Source of the DNA: Gnetum montanum
Lineage: Eukaryota > Streptophyta > Gnetopsida > Gnetales > Gnetaceae
DNA: 48,659 nucleotides
Assembly (NCBI GenBank): GCA_015680685.1
Contig: MNCI01033354.1
Coordinates: forward strand, 254,009-302,667
Direction: 5' to 3'
The notes beneath the pieces are model-generated. The model was not told the DNA's origin. It saw only the letters and a list, made by a program, of their open reading frames with translations, and ran no database searches. Position 1 is the stretch's first letter. The number at the start of each line of letters is the position of its first letter. Shown here one piece after another: positions 31,807 to 43,145 of this stretch. Made by a program: the position numbers and the translations under genes.

Positions 31807-32995
31807 TGTGGATCATTGAACTTAGAAAGGAGGGATGAATAAGTTTTCTAAATTAAAATTTTTTGAACAAAGCACACATACTAAATTTAACATGGTTCCC
31901 CAACTTGGGTAGTCCACACTCAAAGGGTAGTTTGCAAATACATCTCTAAACTTTGTTGCTTTGAAATATGGTTTGAAGGATACCACACCCTGTATAAGCA
32001 CTAAGCTTCACTTTAAAGTGATTTGATGTTGTGAATTCACTCAACCCCACAAGGTCCTAACAAGTTTAGTATGTGGTTTCTAGGATCACATAACCTTTAC
32101 AATCTTGAGCTCCACTCTAGAGTGTTGTGGTGCTACACCAACACTCAATCCCATAGGATCCCAACAAGCTCAAGCAAGATGCCTTCCCACAAGAAGCACA
32201 TCAACCATGCAAGGTAACAAGGAAGAATAATAATTACAAGGGATGAATGCAACTTAGTTTGCTATTCCTTGTACTTTGAGGCATAGCACACTTTGCAATG
32301 GACATAAGATAATACAATGAGAAGCAACAATGATTGTTAAATGATTACACAATGATTGTATAAAAGCTTGCTCATTTCCCAATGAGAATGATGTCTTCTT
32401 ATAGTCACCATGTTTCCAAATTGATCTTGGAATTTGTCAAATGGCTAGGTAGCAATCGTGAAAGACATCTTCTTTGTGGCTAAGATGTCTTTCTGCATTT
32501 GGTGTTCATTTTGGGAAGATGTCCTTGTATAGTGAAAGACATTTTTTTTTTTTGAAATTGTCTTGCATCTTGTGGAGATGTCTTTGTTTGGGAAAAGAGG
32601 TCTTTGCCTGATGAAAAATGTATGCTATTTTTCAAATATGTCTTCTTCTATGTTGCCTTTAATTCTGCCAAGACATTTACTATTTCTTGGATATGTCTTT
32701 TTTCACTTTCCTTTGCATGATGAATTCTTTGTTCCTTGTTCATAACCTTTCATTTTTGCATGCTTCAATGATGAAAACCTTTCTTCTGAGTTATTTGATC
32801 CTTGTCTACATTCTTGGAATTCTTGCATGTTTTCTTGAGACCTTATGGATGATCTTTTTCTTTAAGCTCTGCTTTTGTCTAAACCAGTTCATTCCTTATC
32901 ATCTCATCTTGGTCCTACAAACATAACAACCATAATCATACAAACAACCTTTGACTCCAATTTACTTAATGTTTTAACAAACCAAAAGGTCCACA
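31807..32995 (-). repeat. 3' LTR of the copia-type element
   Basis: This 1189-bp LTR has inverted ends TGTGGA (minus-strand start at 32995) and TCCACA (ending at 31807). It contains many AAGACAT/AGATGTCTT words (32380-32700), a stretch where the words 'gggatc..aca' recur around ACACTCTAGAGTG, and a T/C-rich 3' end. A PPT sits directly upstream on the minus strand. The size and style suit the long-LTR copia lineages. Confidence 0.65.
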
Positions 32996-33016
32996 ATCTT
33001 CCCCTTTTTGGCAATG
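32996..33016 (-). promoter_or_regulatory. Polypurine tract of the copia-type element
   Basis: Read on the minus strand, TTGCCAAAAAGGGGAAGAT directly precedes the LTR start TGTGGACC. A-rich then G-rich tracts of this form next to the LTR are typical of plant copia elements. Confidence 0.65.
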
Positions 33017-34559
33017 TTTAAAACTTAATAAAATGGGTTAGTGAATCATACAAATATAACCATACTATCCTTTTTTTTGAACAATAGTAAAAAGGATAAA
33101 ATATAGCATCCTAAAGTATAACTCAGTAGCCATGCCATAGTTACAAAAGATATGTATTGAGCCCAATTTCTATTTCAATAAATCTCCAAGTAACATAAAG
33201 CATTTTCAAAGAGATTCCCATTGCTATAATGAATATTGTCAATCATTTGCAATCCTTCATAGTAGAGATATGAGTACTTCTTACTTCAGTGAAGTTCATA
33301 TAAACAAGAAAGGCTTAAGTACTCAAGGGAAGATTTATATATATATCATGTTGAAATAACACAAGTAGAGAAGTTAGGAAAAAGACACAAACTTAATTAT
33401 CAAATTTGTATGCTAAGGATGAAAAATCTCCATTTCAAAAAGATCTATCCTTTTCTGATCAAAGACAAAGTGAGATAGAACATCCCACAACTAATAGAAA
33501 CATAACCAAGTAAAAACTTTTATGTCTAAGAGAAAATAGACTTGAATTCCAAAGATCAAGAATAGAGCATTTGGACACAAGTGGCTTATTAGCTAGAGTC
33601 AAATATCTCATTAAAACTTATATTTCAAGGTATTCTCTTAGCACAAATTTTAAAGGGTTTAAGAACAAGATAGGAGTTGCCCTATATCAAATCCAACTTT
33701 TGAGGATCAAATGACTTGTCTTTTAAATCAATAAACTTATAAGGTAAACCAATATGTCATAATTTCATTAGAACTCAACTCTTATGAAAATATCATGAAG
33801 GTAATGACAAGGAAGAATGGATATATTTGGAAAAATAAATTCTTATTAAGAAGGGAAAACACCAATTATAAACAAGTCAATGCCCAAAAAATAATTAAGT
33901 AGATTTAACAAGATGTTTAAATAGTAACCAAGAGATATCACAATGGTGAAATGTCTATAAGACATCTTTAAAAAGAGTTAATCCTACTTTTACCTTGAGT
34001 ACTATACCAACCCCTTGCATGACATGAATCCTTGCTCATTTTGTGATATTTTGTTGTCTCTTGGCTAAAGTCTCCAAAGGCTTCCCCTACATTGGTGACC
34101 TCCAAGATGATGATGGGGAATAGGCTTCCCCTACACATGTTTAGCTCTTCTTCGGCAATGTTGTAAATCACCAAAGCATTACAACTATAGGTTAACATTA
34201 AGATTAAATGTGGAGACTATGGTCTTCAATCAATAAACTTGATAGATTTGTCAAATGGTTAGCCTAACTCAAAAATGCAAAAAAAATATCCGAAAGGATA
34301 TGAGCTTAGAAACATATCAACATAAGAAGTTAATATTATGCAAGATTGGAAGCAAGACAAAGAAAAAAAACTAAAAGATAAAGACCCAAAAGAAATCAAT
34401 ACATGTGCTATACTACTTATTCTCATAAGACTGAATGCATCAAGCTCAAAGTGAGTAAAAAAGATACTCTAAACAATTATTCTAACACCTTTCTGATCTA
34501 GTCAAGATACAAATACTTTAGACTTCTCAAATCATATACATATAGATTAACTAGCAAGC
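33017..34559. other. Non-coding interval of the copia-type element
   Basis: Copia pol would be expected here, but no protease, integrase or RT motif is visible in any frame. On the minus strand at 33968-34198 there is a short open stretch with a nearby repeated GGGGAAGCCT word; it is not recognised and probably chance. Confidence 0.45.
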
Positions 34560-36281
34560 AAAGAGATGGAAACTTACCTTGACTTACCTGGCTTGCAAGT
34601 GAGAAGAGAAGATTAATGGAGTTTAAGATGAGGTCCCCTATCATGAAGTACCTTCTCATCCTTAGGTTCTCTTTTCTTAGATCATTTATGTGATGTCTCT
34701 ATTTGTTCATGTTCCTTAAGATAGAATCCTTAATCACGTATTGCATCATTTTCAATTTTTCTCTTTTCTTCATTTTCAACTATTGGTGCCTACACAATTT
34801 CCTTACCAAAGCCTTTTTGACAAAATCAAGTATTAATCTTGTTTTGATCATCATGAGTATAGTTAAGAGTTTGCTTACTACCACAATTTTTACACACAAA
34901 TAAAGCATTTTCCTCATGATCAAAACTATCAAACCTGATTATGCTTGAACTTGAATTTTCATGTGTGACTTCCTCCAAATTCTTTGGCTATTTTTCATGA
35001 GTCTTTTGTTCGAGATGAATCTTTCTACAATCCTTATTAAAAGAGGTTAGTTGCTGAATCTCAGCTTTTATGTCTGAGATCTCTTCTTTCACTTCAGAGT
35101 AGATAGCATCTAGCTTAGAAATTACAAATTTCTTTGCCTTCTTAATCAAATAATGTAAAAGAAAATTTTCTTTTTTAAGTTTACTATACCTTTTGTTGCA
35201 CTTATCACTTTTTCTAGCCATATGTGAGGAATTTTCATTTGTAAGCATCATGCATATGAGATATAAATCTTTGAAAGAATTGCATGTTTCTTCTTCAATT
35301 TTCTCACCATCATCCCAACTTGTATAAAAGTTGGTGTTTTTCGATTCCTCATCATTGGATCCATTCTTTAACTATACCTTGCTATTGTTAGGACATTCGA
35401 AGGCCATATGGCCTCTTCCTCCACAAACCCAACATTCTATATAAGAGAAATCTAAGTTAGAATTCAAAAAGTTTTTACCTCTTTCTCTACCTTTGAAAAG
35501 ATTGGGTCTTTGCTAAGATGCCCCCTTGTTTCTTCTTGTAAGCAATCATTGTAGCTTCCTTGAGAGAAAGGCAATCTCAACTTCGTTGTCCTCTTCATGC
35601 TTATTGAGTTTCTTCTCCTTAGAAGTAGTCTTTAAGGCAATGGGTCTTTCTTGGATAGCTCCTTTCACTTATGAGATTTATTTCATAAGCAATGAAAGCA
35701 CTTTGAAGCTCTTCAAATTTTAGAGTTTAGAAGTCTCTGATTTCTTCCATGGTTGTGACCTTAGGTCTGAACTTTAGTTAAAGAGATCTAATCATTTTAA
35801 TGATTACATCGCTTTTAGTCAAGTCTTTACTTGTACCTCTAATTGCTACAACAATATCATTTGCTCTAGAGAAATTGTCTTTTATTTTCTCACCTTCTCT
35901 CATTTTAAGTTTATCATATTCACTTTGCAAAACTAGCAATTTTGATTGTTTGACAATAGGAGTTCCTTCCTAAGTAGCTTCTAAGGTTTGCCAAAGTTCT
36001 TTGGCCATTTTACATCTTCCTACCCTATTGAATTTAGATTTATTCAAGGTGCAATATAAACAATTCTTTGCTTTAGAATCAAACATGAACTTATCTTTCT
36101 CTTGTGTCCATTTTTTACAAGGCTTGATGATGCCAATGGAACTATCAACAAGTAGAGTGTAGCCTTCAAGGATTGACTCCCACAGTTCAAACTCCATGGA
36201 TTTGAAAAACCCTTGCATTTTAGCTTTCCAACAAGTGAAGTTGAATTTGTCAAACATGGGTGGCTTTGTGTAAGATGTCAT
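34560..36281 (-). pseudogene. gag: Copia Gag polyprotein, decayed
   Basis: It starts MTSYTKPPMFDKFNFTCWKA at 36281, the plant copia Gag start (UBN2/DUF4219 type: F-x-x-N-F-x-x-W-K). An ELWESI block, then KAKNCLYCTLNKSKFNRV and CKMAKELWQTLE (to 35970), match that domain's order. A retroviral zinc knuckle CWVCGGRGHMAFEC (C-X2-C-X4-H-X4-C) lies at 35434-35393. A coiled-coil segment is open at 35251-34988 (KRYSKLKKENFLLHYLIKKA), followed by FVCKNCGSKQ near 34880. Several stops and at least one frameshift separate the open pieces. Gag would form the particle and bind RNA. The coiled-coil extension resembles long-Gag copia lineages. Confidence 0.8.
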
Positions 36282-36330
36282 TTCTATTGTTCACTCTTAA
36301 AGTTAATGATGATGATGATGACAAAGCTAT

Positions 36331-36413
36331 TAAACCCAAAAAATTTTCAATTTTTAAATAAGTATCTTTGTAAAATTCTTACATTTCAATCAATTTCATT
36401 TTATATTACATAT
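36331..36413. repeat. 83-nt repeat ending at the N (copy 1)
   Basis: It matches 48558-48640 at 75 of 83 positions; the last 57 nt differ at one position only. Copy 1 stops at the single N, while copy 2 continues with TGTTAATTATT. Confidence 0.85.
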
Positions 36414-36414
36414 N
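36414..36414. other. Single N: probable assembly join
   Basis: The only ambiguous base of the window sits at an abrupt change from AT-rich repeat to gene-like, GC-richer sequence. A one-base N often marks a contig join of unknown distance, so linkage across 36414 should not be assumed. Confidence 0.75.
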
Positions 36415-36419
36415 CGTAG

Positions 36420-36959
36420 AATCAGGCAACGGCAACGTGGTCAACAGCGAGCGCTCTTCTGGAGGTGCACATCATGGCCGTCAGTCCCGCCATATACTAG
36501 AATGGCCACTAATGCGGCGAGTGCTTTAAACTCCGCTACATCAACCATAACTCCCTCTGTGTCGCCAACGCCGTCACCTTCTCACAAAATATGACCAACT
36601 TGCAGTCAGAACCGATGATGCTCTAGGACAATCAGGAACCATGGACGCAGTTTCTGTGCAATGCCAATGACAACGAGTTGAATCAAATCCTACCGTAGAG
36701 TCATGTTCAGGAGCCTTTGGTTCCCATTGCTGCATCAGAGGGAACTTCAAATCCGCAGTCTCTGAAACAGGGAAATTGCATTGAGGGCAACTCAAGCGCG
36801 GAACTGTACATTGCTGCTCAACATATGTTGCTGGTCCATGCAACCACCGTTGATGTTTACAGAAACAGTTATCAGAGTTTGCACAAGGGCCCCATCGGCA
36901 TTACTCTCCATACTAACTGGATTGACAGTTCCATGCCAATGTCTTTTAGACACCTTTCA
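36420..36959 (+). pseudogene. GH1 beta-glucosidase gene fragment
   Basis: Frame 36717-36962 reads GNCIEGNSSAELYIAAQHML, LVHATTVDVYRNSYQS and then KGPIGITLHTNWIDSSMPMS. This is the conserved GH1 segment after the NEP acid/base region (GNC-x-GNSS-TEPYIVAHN-LLAHA-V-Y plus KGKIGITL-W). The family hydrolyses beta-glucosides, usually about 500 residues; here only about 70 residues are clear. The catalytic NEP and ENG motifs are absent. Upstream (36420-36716) stop-broken coding-like sequence may belong to it or to another fragment; I cannot assign it. Downstream it switches abruptly to LRR sequence, which marks it as a fragment in a mosaic. Confidence 0.75.
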
Positions 36960-37400
36960 TAGATTGAGTCCATGAAAATCGTGGAATGCTGTAACTTGGA
37001 GATTTCAAAAAATTGTTTTGCAGAGATGACCACTCTTGAAAAGCTACACATCTGGAACTGCTGCAGCAAGTGCAAAAGTACCAAAACTTCCTTGTCTGAA
37101 TCACCAAAATCGCCTTAGATCTGTGTCTGTGTGTAATGTCTATGATAGTCACATTCATCATGCTAGAGCCATGTTACCTTTCCCATTCCTATCTGGAATG
37201 GAGGAGTTGTCCGATAATATGGAAAATCTATGCCAATTATATTTTCTTGAATTAAAGGATCATGCTTTGGTGCAGTTGACACAGTCTATTGGCCATCATT
37301 CACTTCCACAGATGTTGCGATTGACCCAGATGTGGAATCTACAAAAGCTGTCAGAGTCCATCGATGGTCTTTTAAGTCTCAAATATTTGTATATTAAGGT
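36960..37400 (+). pseudogene. NLR-type leucine-rich-repeat fragment
   Basis: After one stop, sequence like CCNLEISKNCFAEMTTLEKLHIWNC is followed, in the open frame 37036-37608, by GMEELSDNMENLCQLYFLEL and LQKLSESIDGLLSLKYLYIKVC. The L-xx-L-x-L spacing and the ELS-xN-xN-L / KL-ESI-GLLSLKYL phrases are typical of plant NB-LRR LRR domains. About four repeats are visible. No NB-ARC motif is in the window. It would be non-functional alone. Confidence 0.65.
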
Positions 37401-37599
37401 GTGTTGGTGTGTAGGAGTCTACAGTAGGGAACCTTCAGCAGCAACTGGGATACCTATTTATATGTGGTTGTTAGAATTTACAGCAACTGCCTCCAACTCT
37501 CGACAACTTGAGAACTTTGGTAGGCCTAGAGATTGTGACAGCGGGCATCAGGTTGGAGTAGTTGGCATGGTAAAAGCCATGGACAAGCACTTGGCGAGT

Positions 37600-37910
37600 C
37601 TCGTTTAGTCCGGCCAAGTACGAAGTCAAGCTCTGTGGCGAGTAATGGCACATGGGAGCATCCACAACTTCCTTTCGTAGTGGCACCATCTGCATGCCCA
37701 CTTGGGCATTGTCATTAAACAAAACAACTGACATTATGTATCCGCTCTGCATCATATTCCTGCATGTGGCTATGAAGCGTACCATGGCCTCAAACACGCA
37801 ACCCGGGTGGTAGTTGTCGGACTTCTGGAATTTGGCCATCTGGAGCTTCTCGTCAATGGAAGCCGTGGAGCCCGACCTACCGACCACGAAAATGACGTGG
37901 TGCGGGCTGC
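37600..37910 (-). pseudogene. von Willebrand factor A-like domain fragment
   Basis: On the minus strand, HHVIFVVGRSGSTASIDEKL begins a vWA-like fold: a beta strand then the MIDAS position, here G-x-SGS instead of the usual D-x-S-x-S, so metal binding is probably lost. It continues with CVFEAMVRFI, MSVVLFNDNAQVGMQMVPL and YSPQSLTSYLAGLNETRQVL, matching the vWA order of helix, strand (SVVLFN), then G/S-T-AGL. It is open from 37887 to 37471, but the last part overlaps unrelated sequence. Family assignment is from pattern only. Confidence 0.5.
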
Positions 37911-38370
37911 TATTCTAGTGCTTGCAGGTGAAGGTATGACCAGCTCGTGCCACAGCTTTTGCATGTTGTATGACTGCTTGCAGTTGCCGTTCTTATCTAG
38001 CGGCTCAGAAATGAGGATCATAGCAGAGACGAACTGCGGAAATCCGTTCTTATGTAGTGGCTCATCTGACATGCAGAAATGGTTACCTAGTACTGCACTA
38101 GAAATGAGGATCATAGCAGAGATAAACTGCGGAAATAGCTTGGTAGCACTGGCTTGGCGGCTACATGGGTGCACGTATGTGAATGCAACGTATTGGAACC
38201 AGAATGTTAACCCTAACTTAGATGGTATCAATACCAATGAAGCAGGTTGCTCCATGTGGAGAATGGTGAGGCCAATCTTTGTTACCGATGCGATACTTGC
38301 AGGGCCATCCACTGGTATGGCCATGTGGCTATCATCATCCAGCAGTCTTGGTTGGGCCTATCTTTAGTAG
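37911..38370 (-). pseudogene. Coding-like sequence upstream of the vWA fragment with internal duplication
   Basis: A minus-strand open frame reaches 38324 and contains two near-identical blocks FPQFISAMILIS and FPQFVSAMILIS. At DNA level, 36 nt at 38008-38043 recur at 38101-38136 with two differences, and a 21-nt block at 37987 recurs at 38044. It may be the N-terminal side of the same gene as the vWA fragment (frame changes between them). The product is not recognised. Confidence 0.35.
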
Positions 38371-40187
38371 GAAAACGACAGCGCAGCAGAGGTTGTGTAC
38401 AAAAAAGTGTAGCATTGTAATTTTTTGGTCACTACCACCGGTCTTTCTAGAAAAAATATCATAATGCAGCCATGGCCACCACTCATCTCTTATCTCTTAC
38501 CTGGCATGCCTCTTCCGCCTGTGGTAGATTTCACGCTACCTTATCCAAGACATTAAGGATGCCAAACTTTAGCTATACTAATTTAAATGGATTGGATTGG
38601 TATTGGATTTCTCAATATTTACCTATTATTAAAATACTTATTTTTAAACATTATTGAAGTATAAATAAGAAATATAACTTTGTAACTAGTGATGGGCATC
38701 CAATAAGAACCCAAGGTGGACCTATGGGGCACCCACAATTGATACCCAAGAATTATTAATTGAGGATTCGTTGACCCTTGTGGTAACTATAGACCATTGG
38801 AGTCCATTGTTGGGCTATTGAGGTTGCAACACTATGAAAACAATAAATAGATTAGGTGAATTTTCCTTGTAATCCTCATAATCTATGCTTGTATTTATGA
38901 CTTCAATTTGATTTAATCATAAATTTTTATTCTTTAACTTGTGATTAGAAGTTAGGATGATGATTCATGTTTTTACTTATGAATGATAATCATAAGTGTG
39001 GAATTTGTTTGGATTTGATTCTAATAATTTATTATCTTGATGATCTTTTGACTTTTGAATCATTCATGGGTCATTCATAGACAAGGTGACTTCTCTATAA
39101 TGAAAGATAATTATTAAAGTAATCCAACACCAAATTTTGCTTAGCTTGTCAATTTTGACATTGTTGTTGGGGAGGTTGGCAGAGTCAACCTTCATCAAGG
39201 ATTAAGTATATTTTATTTTGATTTATTTTTTATCTTTCTTTTTAAAATTTAAATTGAATCTTCAAAAAAGGTATCCATTTTTTCTATTTATTTTCATTTT
39301 CTTTTATTTTGTAGTGTTAAAAATGGTCTCCATTAATTATTTTTCTTATTAGTTGCCCATGAATGTGCTAAAGAAGATTAACCAAACAATAGAAAAATCC
39401 ACAAGTTATTATAAATTTGAATTACATACCATATTATAAAAGTAAGAATAATTAAGGAAAAACCAAATATCTACAACTTTTACCTTAAAAAATGTGGAGG
39501 ATAATAGTATCTTTTGTTGTTAGTTGGGACTCTAAAGAATTTAGTAGCATCATGTCTAGAATGCACAAGAGAAGGACAACTCCTACCTTGAAATGGGTAG
39601 GCTTAAACCCAAAATACAACTAAGGGTAAGCCTTAGACTAATAAGTGTCTTATACATTATAAACTTCATTATTTTTAAACAATATTATTTAAGTACAATG
39701 TTCATAAGTCAAGGTGGCTAAATAGCTCAGTTTAGGGTAATGATTATTAGTGTAAGGTTTTTATTAAGTACTTTCTTGGATGAGTCACTAAGATGGAAAG
39801 GGTTTGTTATATGAAACCTAGTTTTTTTTGTGGTAAAAGCATCTACTGATAGTAAGTAAGTTCAATGCCATGTGAGTAACCCTTTAGAAAATGAATTTGG
39901 CTTCCACAAGAGCCTTATGATTGAAGTTGATTAGATATTGAAGTTCTTGCCAAAAAAAAAGAAAAAGAAGAAGAAGAAAGCTAAAAAAAAAGGAAAATAG
40001 AAAAAAAATTTAAAAAATGACCCCACAAGAACCTTCGACCATGGGTCGAGCCACACTCTTATAAGAACCTTACAATTGGGACGATGCTCTAAGCTCACAA
40101 TTTCAAGCATTCCACAAGAGCCCCCTTCTATAAACATGGTGTTTAAGGGTCAAACAACAATTACAAATCCAATAACAATGCAACTGC
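38371..40187. other. Intergenic AT-rich stretch, no gene
   Basis: I see no supported ORF or RNA gene. A purine-rich low-complexity run (A with GAAGAAGAAG) lies at about 39949-40019. Short ORFs are low complexity. Confidence 0.6.
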
Positions 40188-40240
40188 CTTAGAACTAGCG
40201 TATAAAACTAGTAGTGAATGAGTGACTCCTACATGGTTGG
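40188..40240 (+). repeat. Left piece of the 256-bp tandem repeat interrupted by E3
   Basis: CCTTAGAACTAG...GTGACTCCTACATGGTTGG matches 47517-47569 across the element. Its last 5 bp GTTGG (40236-40240) are the left copy of E3's target-site duplication. Confidence 0.8.
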
Positions 40241-41083
40241 TGATGAGTGGCGAGGTACCCCTACACTCAACCATACGAATACGAGCATAGCATGCGCGAT
40301 CCAATCAAATTCTGTAGACTAAGTGCCTACACACCTCATGGAACACTTAAGGTTAATCATTTGTTGTCTTTCCAGACTTACTTGTAGTTGTCACGGTGTA
40401 TGGTTAAGCAAGTCTGAGGTATGTGATTTTTATCTATTTTTGGTTTTATCTCCTATGCTAATGAGTTGAAGGGTGAAGAGACTAATTCACTAACTTTAAC
40501 TAACTGACTAAGCTTTAATTAACCTAGCGTCAGCATCCATTCCCAGTTACCGTTCACACCCTGAACCAATGCAACCTTGGTTACCAAACGCTAATTGTTG
40601 CTAGGATCACCAAGCGTAACGCACGTGCTCAAAGTGGTCGTACTGAGGCACTTAACTAGGAGAGAAGGGTTGAGAAAGATTTAATTACTAATAAAGCATT
40701 TAAATGATAGATAATAAATAACAGTAAATAAAATCCTAATTAGCCTATTCCATGCACTGCAAGGTTTATCCAAGAAGTTCATCTTTATTTCGGTACACAA
40801 ACTTGTGTTCAGGTACAATGTCTACTCGAATAAAAATCCGTTCACTTTGGAGTTCCTACTGCGGGCACATGGAAATTAATCTATCTTTGGAGGGAAAAAA
40901 CTGCAAGATTTTCACTACGGTCTAGGCCTAGATTGGGAAACAAGGGAGAGCTACCTCTTATTTATAGACTTGGCAACGCACCATGATATCGCGTATGCAA
41001 TATCGTAGGGGACGACGCGATATTGCGCATGCGATATCACGTGGGATGCGATATCGTGGCCCATGTGATATCGCATCCCATCA
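40241..41083 (-). repeat. 3' LTR of E3
   Basis: This 843-bp LTR starts on the minus strand TGATGGGATGCGATATC and ends GTACCTCGCCACTCATCA. A GATATC-type palindrome array (41078-40984) precedes TATAAATA (40966-40959). It is 14 bp longer than the 5' LTR, all within the array. Confidence 0.92.
40959..41078 (-). promoter_or_regulatory. U3 palindrome array and TATA box of the E3 3' LTR
   Basis: Units of the form GCGATATCGC/GCGATATCAC, some mutated to CAATATC, recur five to six times before TATAAATA. Relative to the 5' LTR, one 14-bp unit (between GACGACGC and GTGGGATGC) is extra here. Confidence 0.6.
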
Positions 41084-41118
41084 TACCCCCATGACTAAAT
41101 GAAAACTCGTCGTTGAGT
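41084..41118 (-). promoter_or_regulatory. PPT and hairpin of E3
   Basis: On the minus strand, AACTCAACGACGAGTT is followed by TTCATTTAGTCATGGGGGTA and then the LTR TGATGGG. This is the same order as in E1 and E2. Confidence 0.75.
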
Positions 41119-43145
41119 TCCTTACAATAATATCAGGAAGGTATGGGATTATTGACTCAAATGGAACTAATGGGATGACATGTGAACAAATCATCATTAC
41201 AAGACAAAAAAAAACTGGTGTTCATGACAACAAGAGTGAACACCTTATTACATTGACATCAGGCCTCATTTGGCAGCTGAGAAAGAGAGAGAGAAAGAAA
41301 TTTTGCTGCTGCCAACACCAAGATTGTGCCTTTCGTTGTCCATCTGTAAGTGCTCCATCGAGCTTGCTCCTTGCATAGCTACTTTCAGCACTGCTCCATT
41401 CCAAGTGTTCCCTCCAGATCCAATCCGTTGTTGCATGATTGCCATTTGCACACACAACATAGTCTATTATTAGCAAGGGTAAATGAATTAAATGTAATTG
41501 ATACCTTGCCTCAGTAAAAGGTCCATTGGTTGGGTTGTGGTATGGCTAATATGGATCTGGAGATATAAGATTTGGTGACTACCGAAGGTGTAGGGGCTAG
41601 GAGAAAATTGAAAAAATTGGGCCTCGTACCCCCATGACTAATTGCGAACCCTCGGTAGCAATAGAATGGAAAAAGAAAAGGAATAAGAAAGATGGAGAAA
41701 AAGAGACAACTAGGACATCAATGAAATGGATGTCAAGATGGAAATGAAAAAAACAAAATGGATTGCAAAAATGTTAAGGGAAAGAATTTAATGGATGCAC
41801 CAAGTAGGAGTGCCAGTGGGTCCTCCTGAAAGTAGGCTCATGCCCTTAATGCCCTAACAAACCCACATTCAAAGAGTCCGTAGGCTCTAGGAATGTCATT
41901 TAGAACAAGAGTTAAAGTCTTAACCGTAAGAATTTACCAAAAAGAAAACAATGCATCCACCAAAATATATACTAATGATACAACTGGTAATGAGGTGAAC
42001 AATGGAGAGAAGGATGGAGAGAATAGAATGGAATGGAGTCTCAAGAACAAGGTGGTGTACAGCCCCTTGTGGATTTCATGATTAATGTGACTTGGAAAAT
42101 CTCATTCCAACTCTAGCCTCAAACCAACCACATCCAGTGACTTCACATCAATGCATTTGGCCAATCCATCCCCTTGAATAACGAGAATGCATTCCCCAAA
42201 AATTCACCACCATTCCAACGAAATGAAGGAGGAGAGAATGGGAAGTGAGAAGGGCCTTAGTTAGAGGGAACATTTTTATTTTGAGTTCCATAACTAGTGC
42301 TTGTAGCCTAAGGAATTATTTTGTCTAAGGGGTGTGCTTTGGATTCTCACTTTATTTGTTTTTTTTATGTTTTTATGCGTGAGAACCATACCATGCAAAT
42401 ACTTCTTATTTTTATTGACTCAGCTTCCTGATAATTGGGTAACATCGGAATGATAAGAAAACTCAAGAAGAAAACATCCAAGCACCCAAGAGAATGGCCA
42501 ACAGAAATGCATCAAGTTCCCTTGAATTCACACCCTTTTCAACCCTTGAGTCCTTCCTTAGTTTGAGAGATACCCAGTCACCAATTTTTTAGAGTTCTTA
42601 TTAGAAAGGGACTGTACATTTCCAAGCCAAGAGAGACCATAGACTTTGTGGATGTTTGGATGAAGTAGACTCATTTCCTGCCATATCAAAAGAAACATAC
42701 CTTAGTATCAACATCGTAACTTAAAGGTAAAAACCAAACATTAGAAATCAATAGGAAAATAGTTCATACCATCATAAAGAACACTTATTGGGTGACAAAC
42801 TTACAGGATGGATAACACACACACACGCACACAAAGAAATGAAAAAGTATAACGATGTTGTAAAACAAAAACAAGAAAAGTTAAAGAAATTTGTAAAACA
42901 AAAACTTGTAAAACAAAAATGTGTAAAAAAAACGTGTAAAAAAAAATTTAGAAGAACTGAATGGAAAGGGAAAGATCTCCCCCATGACTGAATGGAAAGG
43001 GAGAGATCTCCCCCATGACTGAATGGAAAGGGAGAGATCTAAAATAATGAGCACCTATTTGAATTTCTTAGAAGTGTCCAACTTCTCCCAACTGATGTTT
43101 TCAGGTTAAGGGGTGGAAGTTGGTGACGCTCATATTCCAATGTGT
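41098..43145 (-). other. Non-coding 2-kb region of E3 between PR and PPT
   Basis: There is no recognisable protein; ORF2 is absent. It contains a second PPT-plus-flank copy at 41627-41660 (minus: TTAGTCATGGGGGTA), a CA microsatellite (about 42818-42833), a run of degenerate TTGTAAAACAAAAA repeats (42855-42945) and the 31-bp tandem repeat below. Plus-strand ORFs at 41175-41473 and 42788-42991 look like chance. Confidence 0.6.
42958..43040 (-). repeat. 31-bp tandem repeat, 2.7 copies, each with a PPT-like core
   Basis: The unit TGAATGGAAAGGGAGAGATC + TCCCCCATGAC (plus strand) repeats at 42958, 42989 and 43020, with one base difference. On the element's strand each full unit reads GTCATGGGGGAGATC, the same core as the PPT-like block that follows the protease ORF in E2. 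Confidence 0.85.

Larger units (their letters stand above)
31807..36413 (-). mobile_element. Copia-type element, 5' end missing; Gag only, no pol seen
   Basis: On the minus strand it reads Gag (36281 to about 34560), a long non-coding interval, a PPT and one LTR (32995 to 31807). The 5' LTR and PBS are not present: the sequence runs into the N at 36414. PR, integrase, RT and RNase H motifs are not visible between Gag and PPT. It is either an internally deleted copy or a non-autonomous Gag-only derivative. Confidence 0.65.

Noticed and set aside
36574-36843. Minus-strand 89-aa frame opposite the GH1 fragment
   Set aside because: The plus strand gives a clear GH1 match; the minus frame has no family features.
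37770-38367. Two overlapping ~185-aa frames on opposite strands as real genes
   Set aside because: Only the minus-strand vWA-like part below 37910 shows domain features; the rest is kept as uncertain coding-like sequence.
38400-38450. Helitron 3' end (CTAG after a possible hairpin near 38449)
   Set aside because: The hairpin is not convincing and no matching 5' TC end can be defined because of the N at 36414.
39931-40137. Minus-strand 68-aa Phe-rich frame
   Set aside because: It depends on the purine low-complexity tract at 39949-40019.
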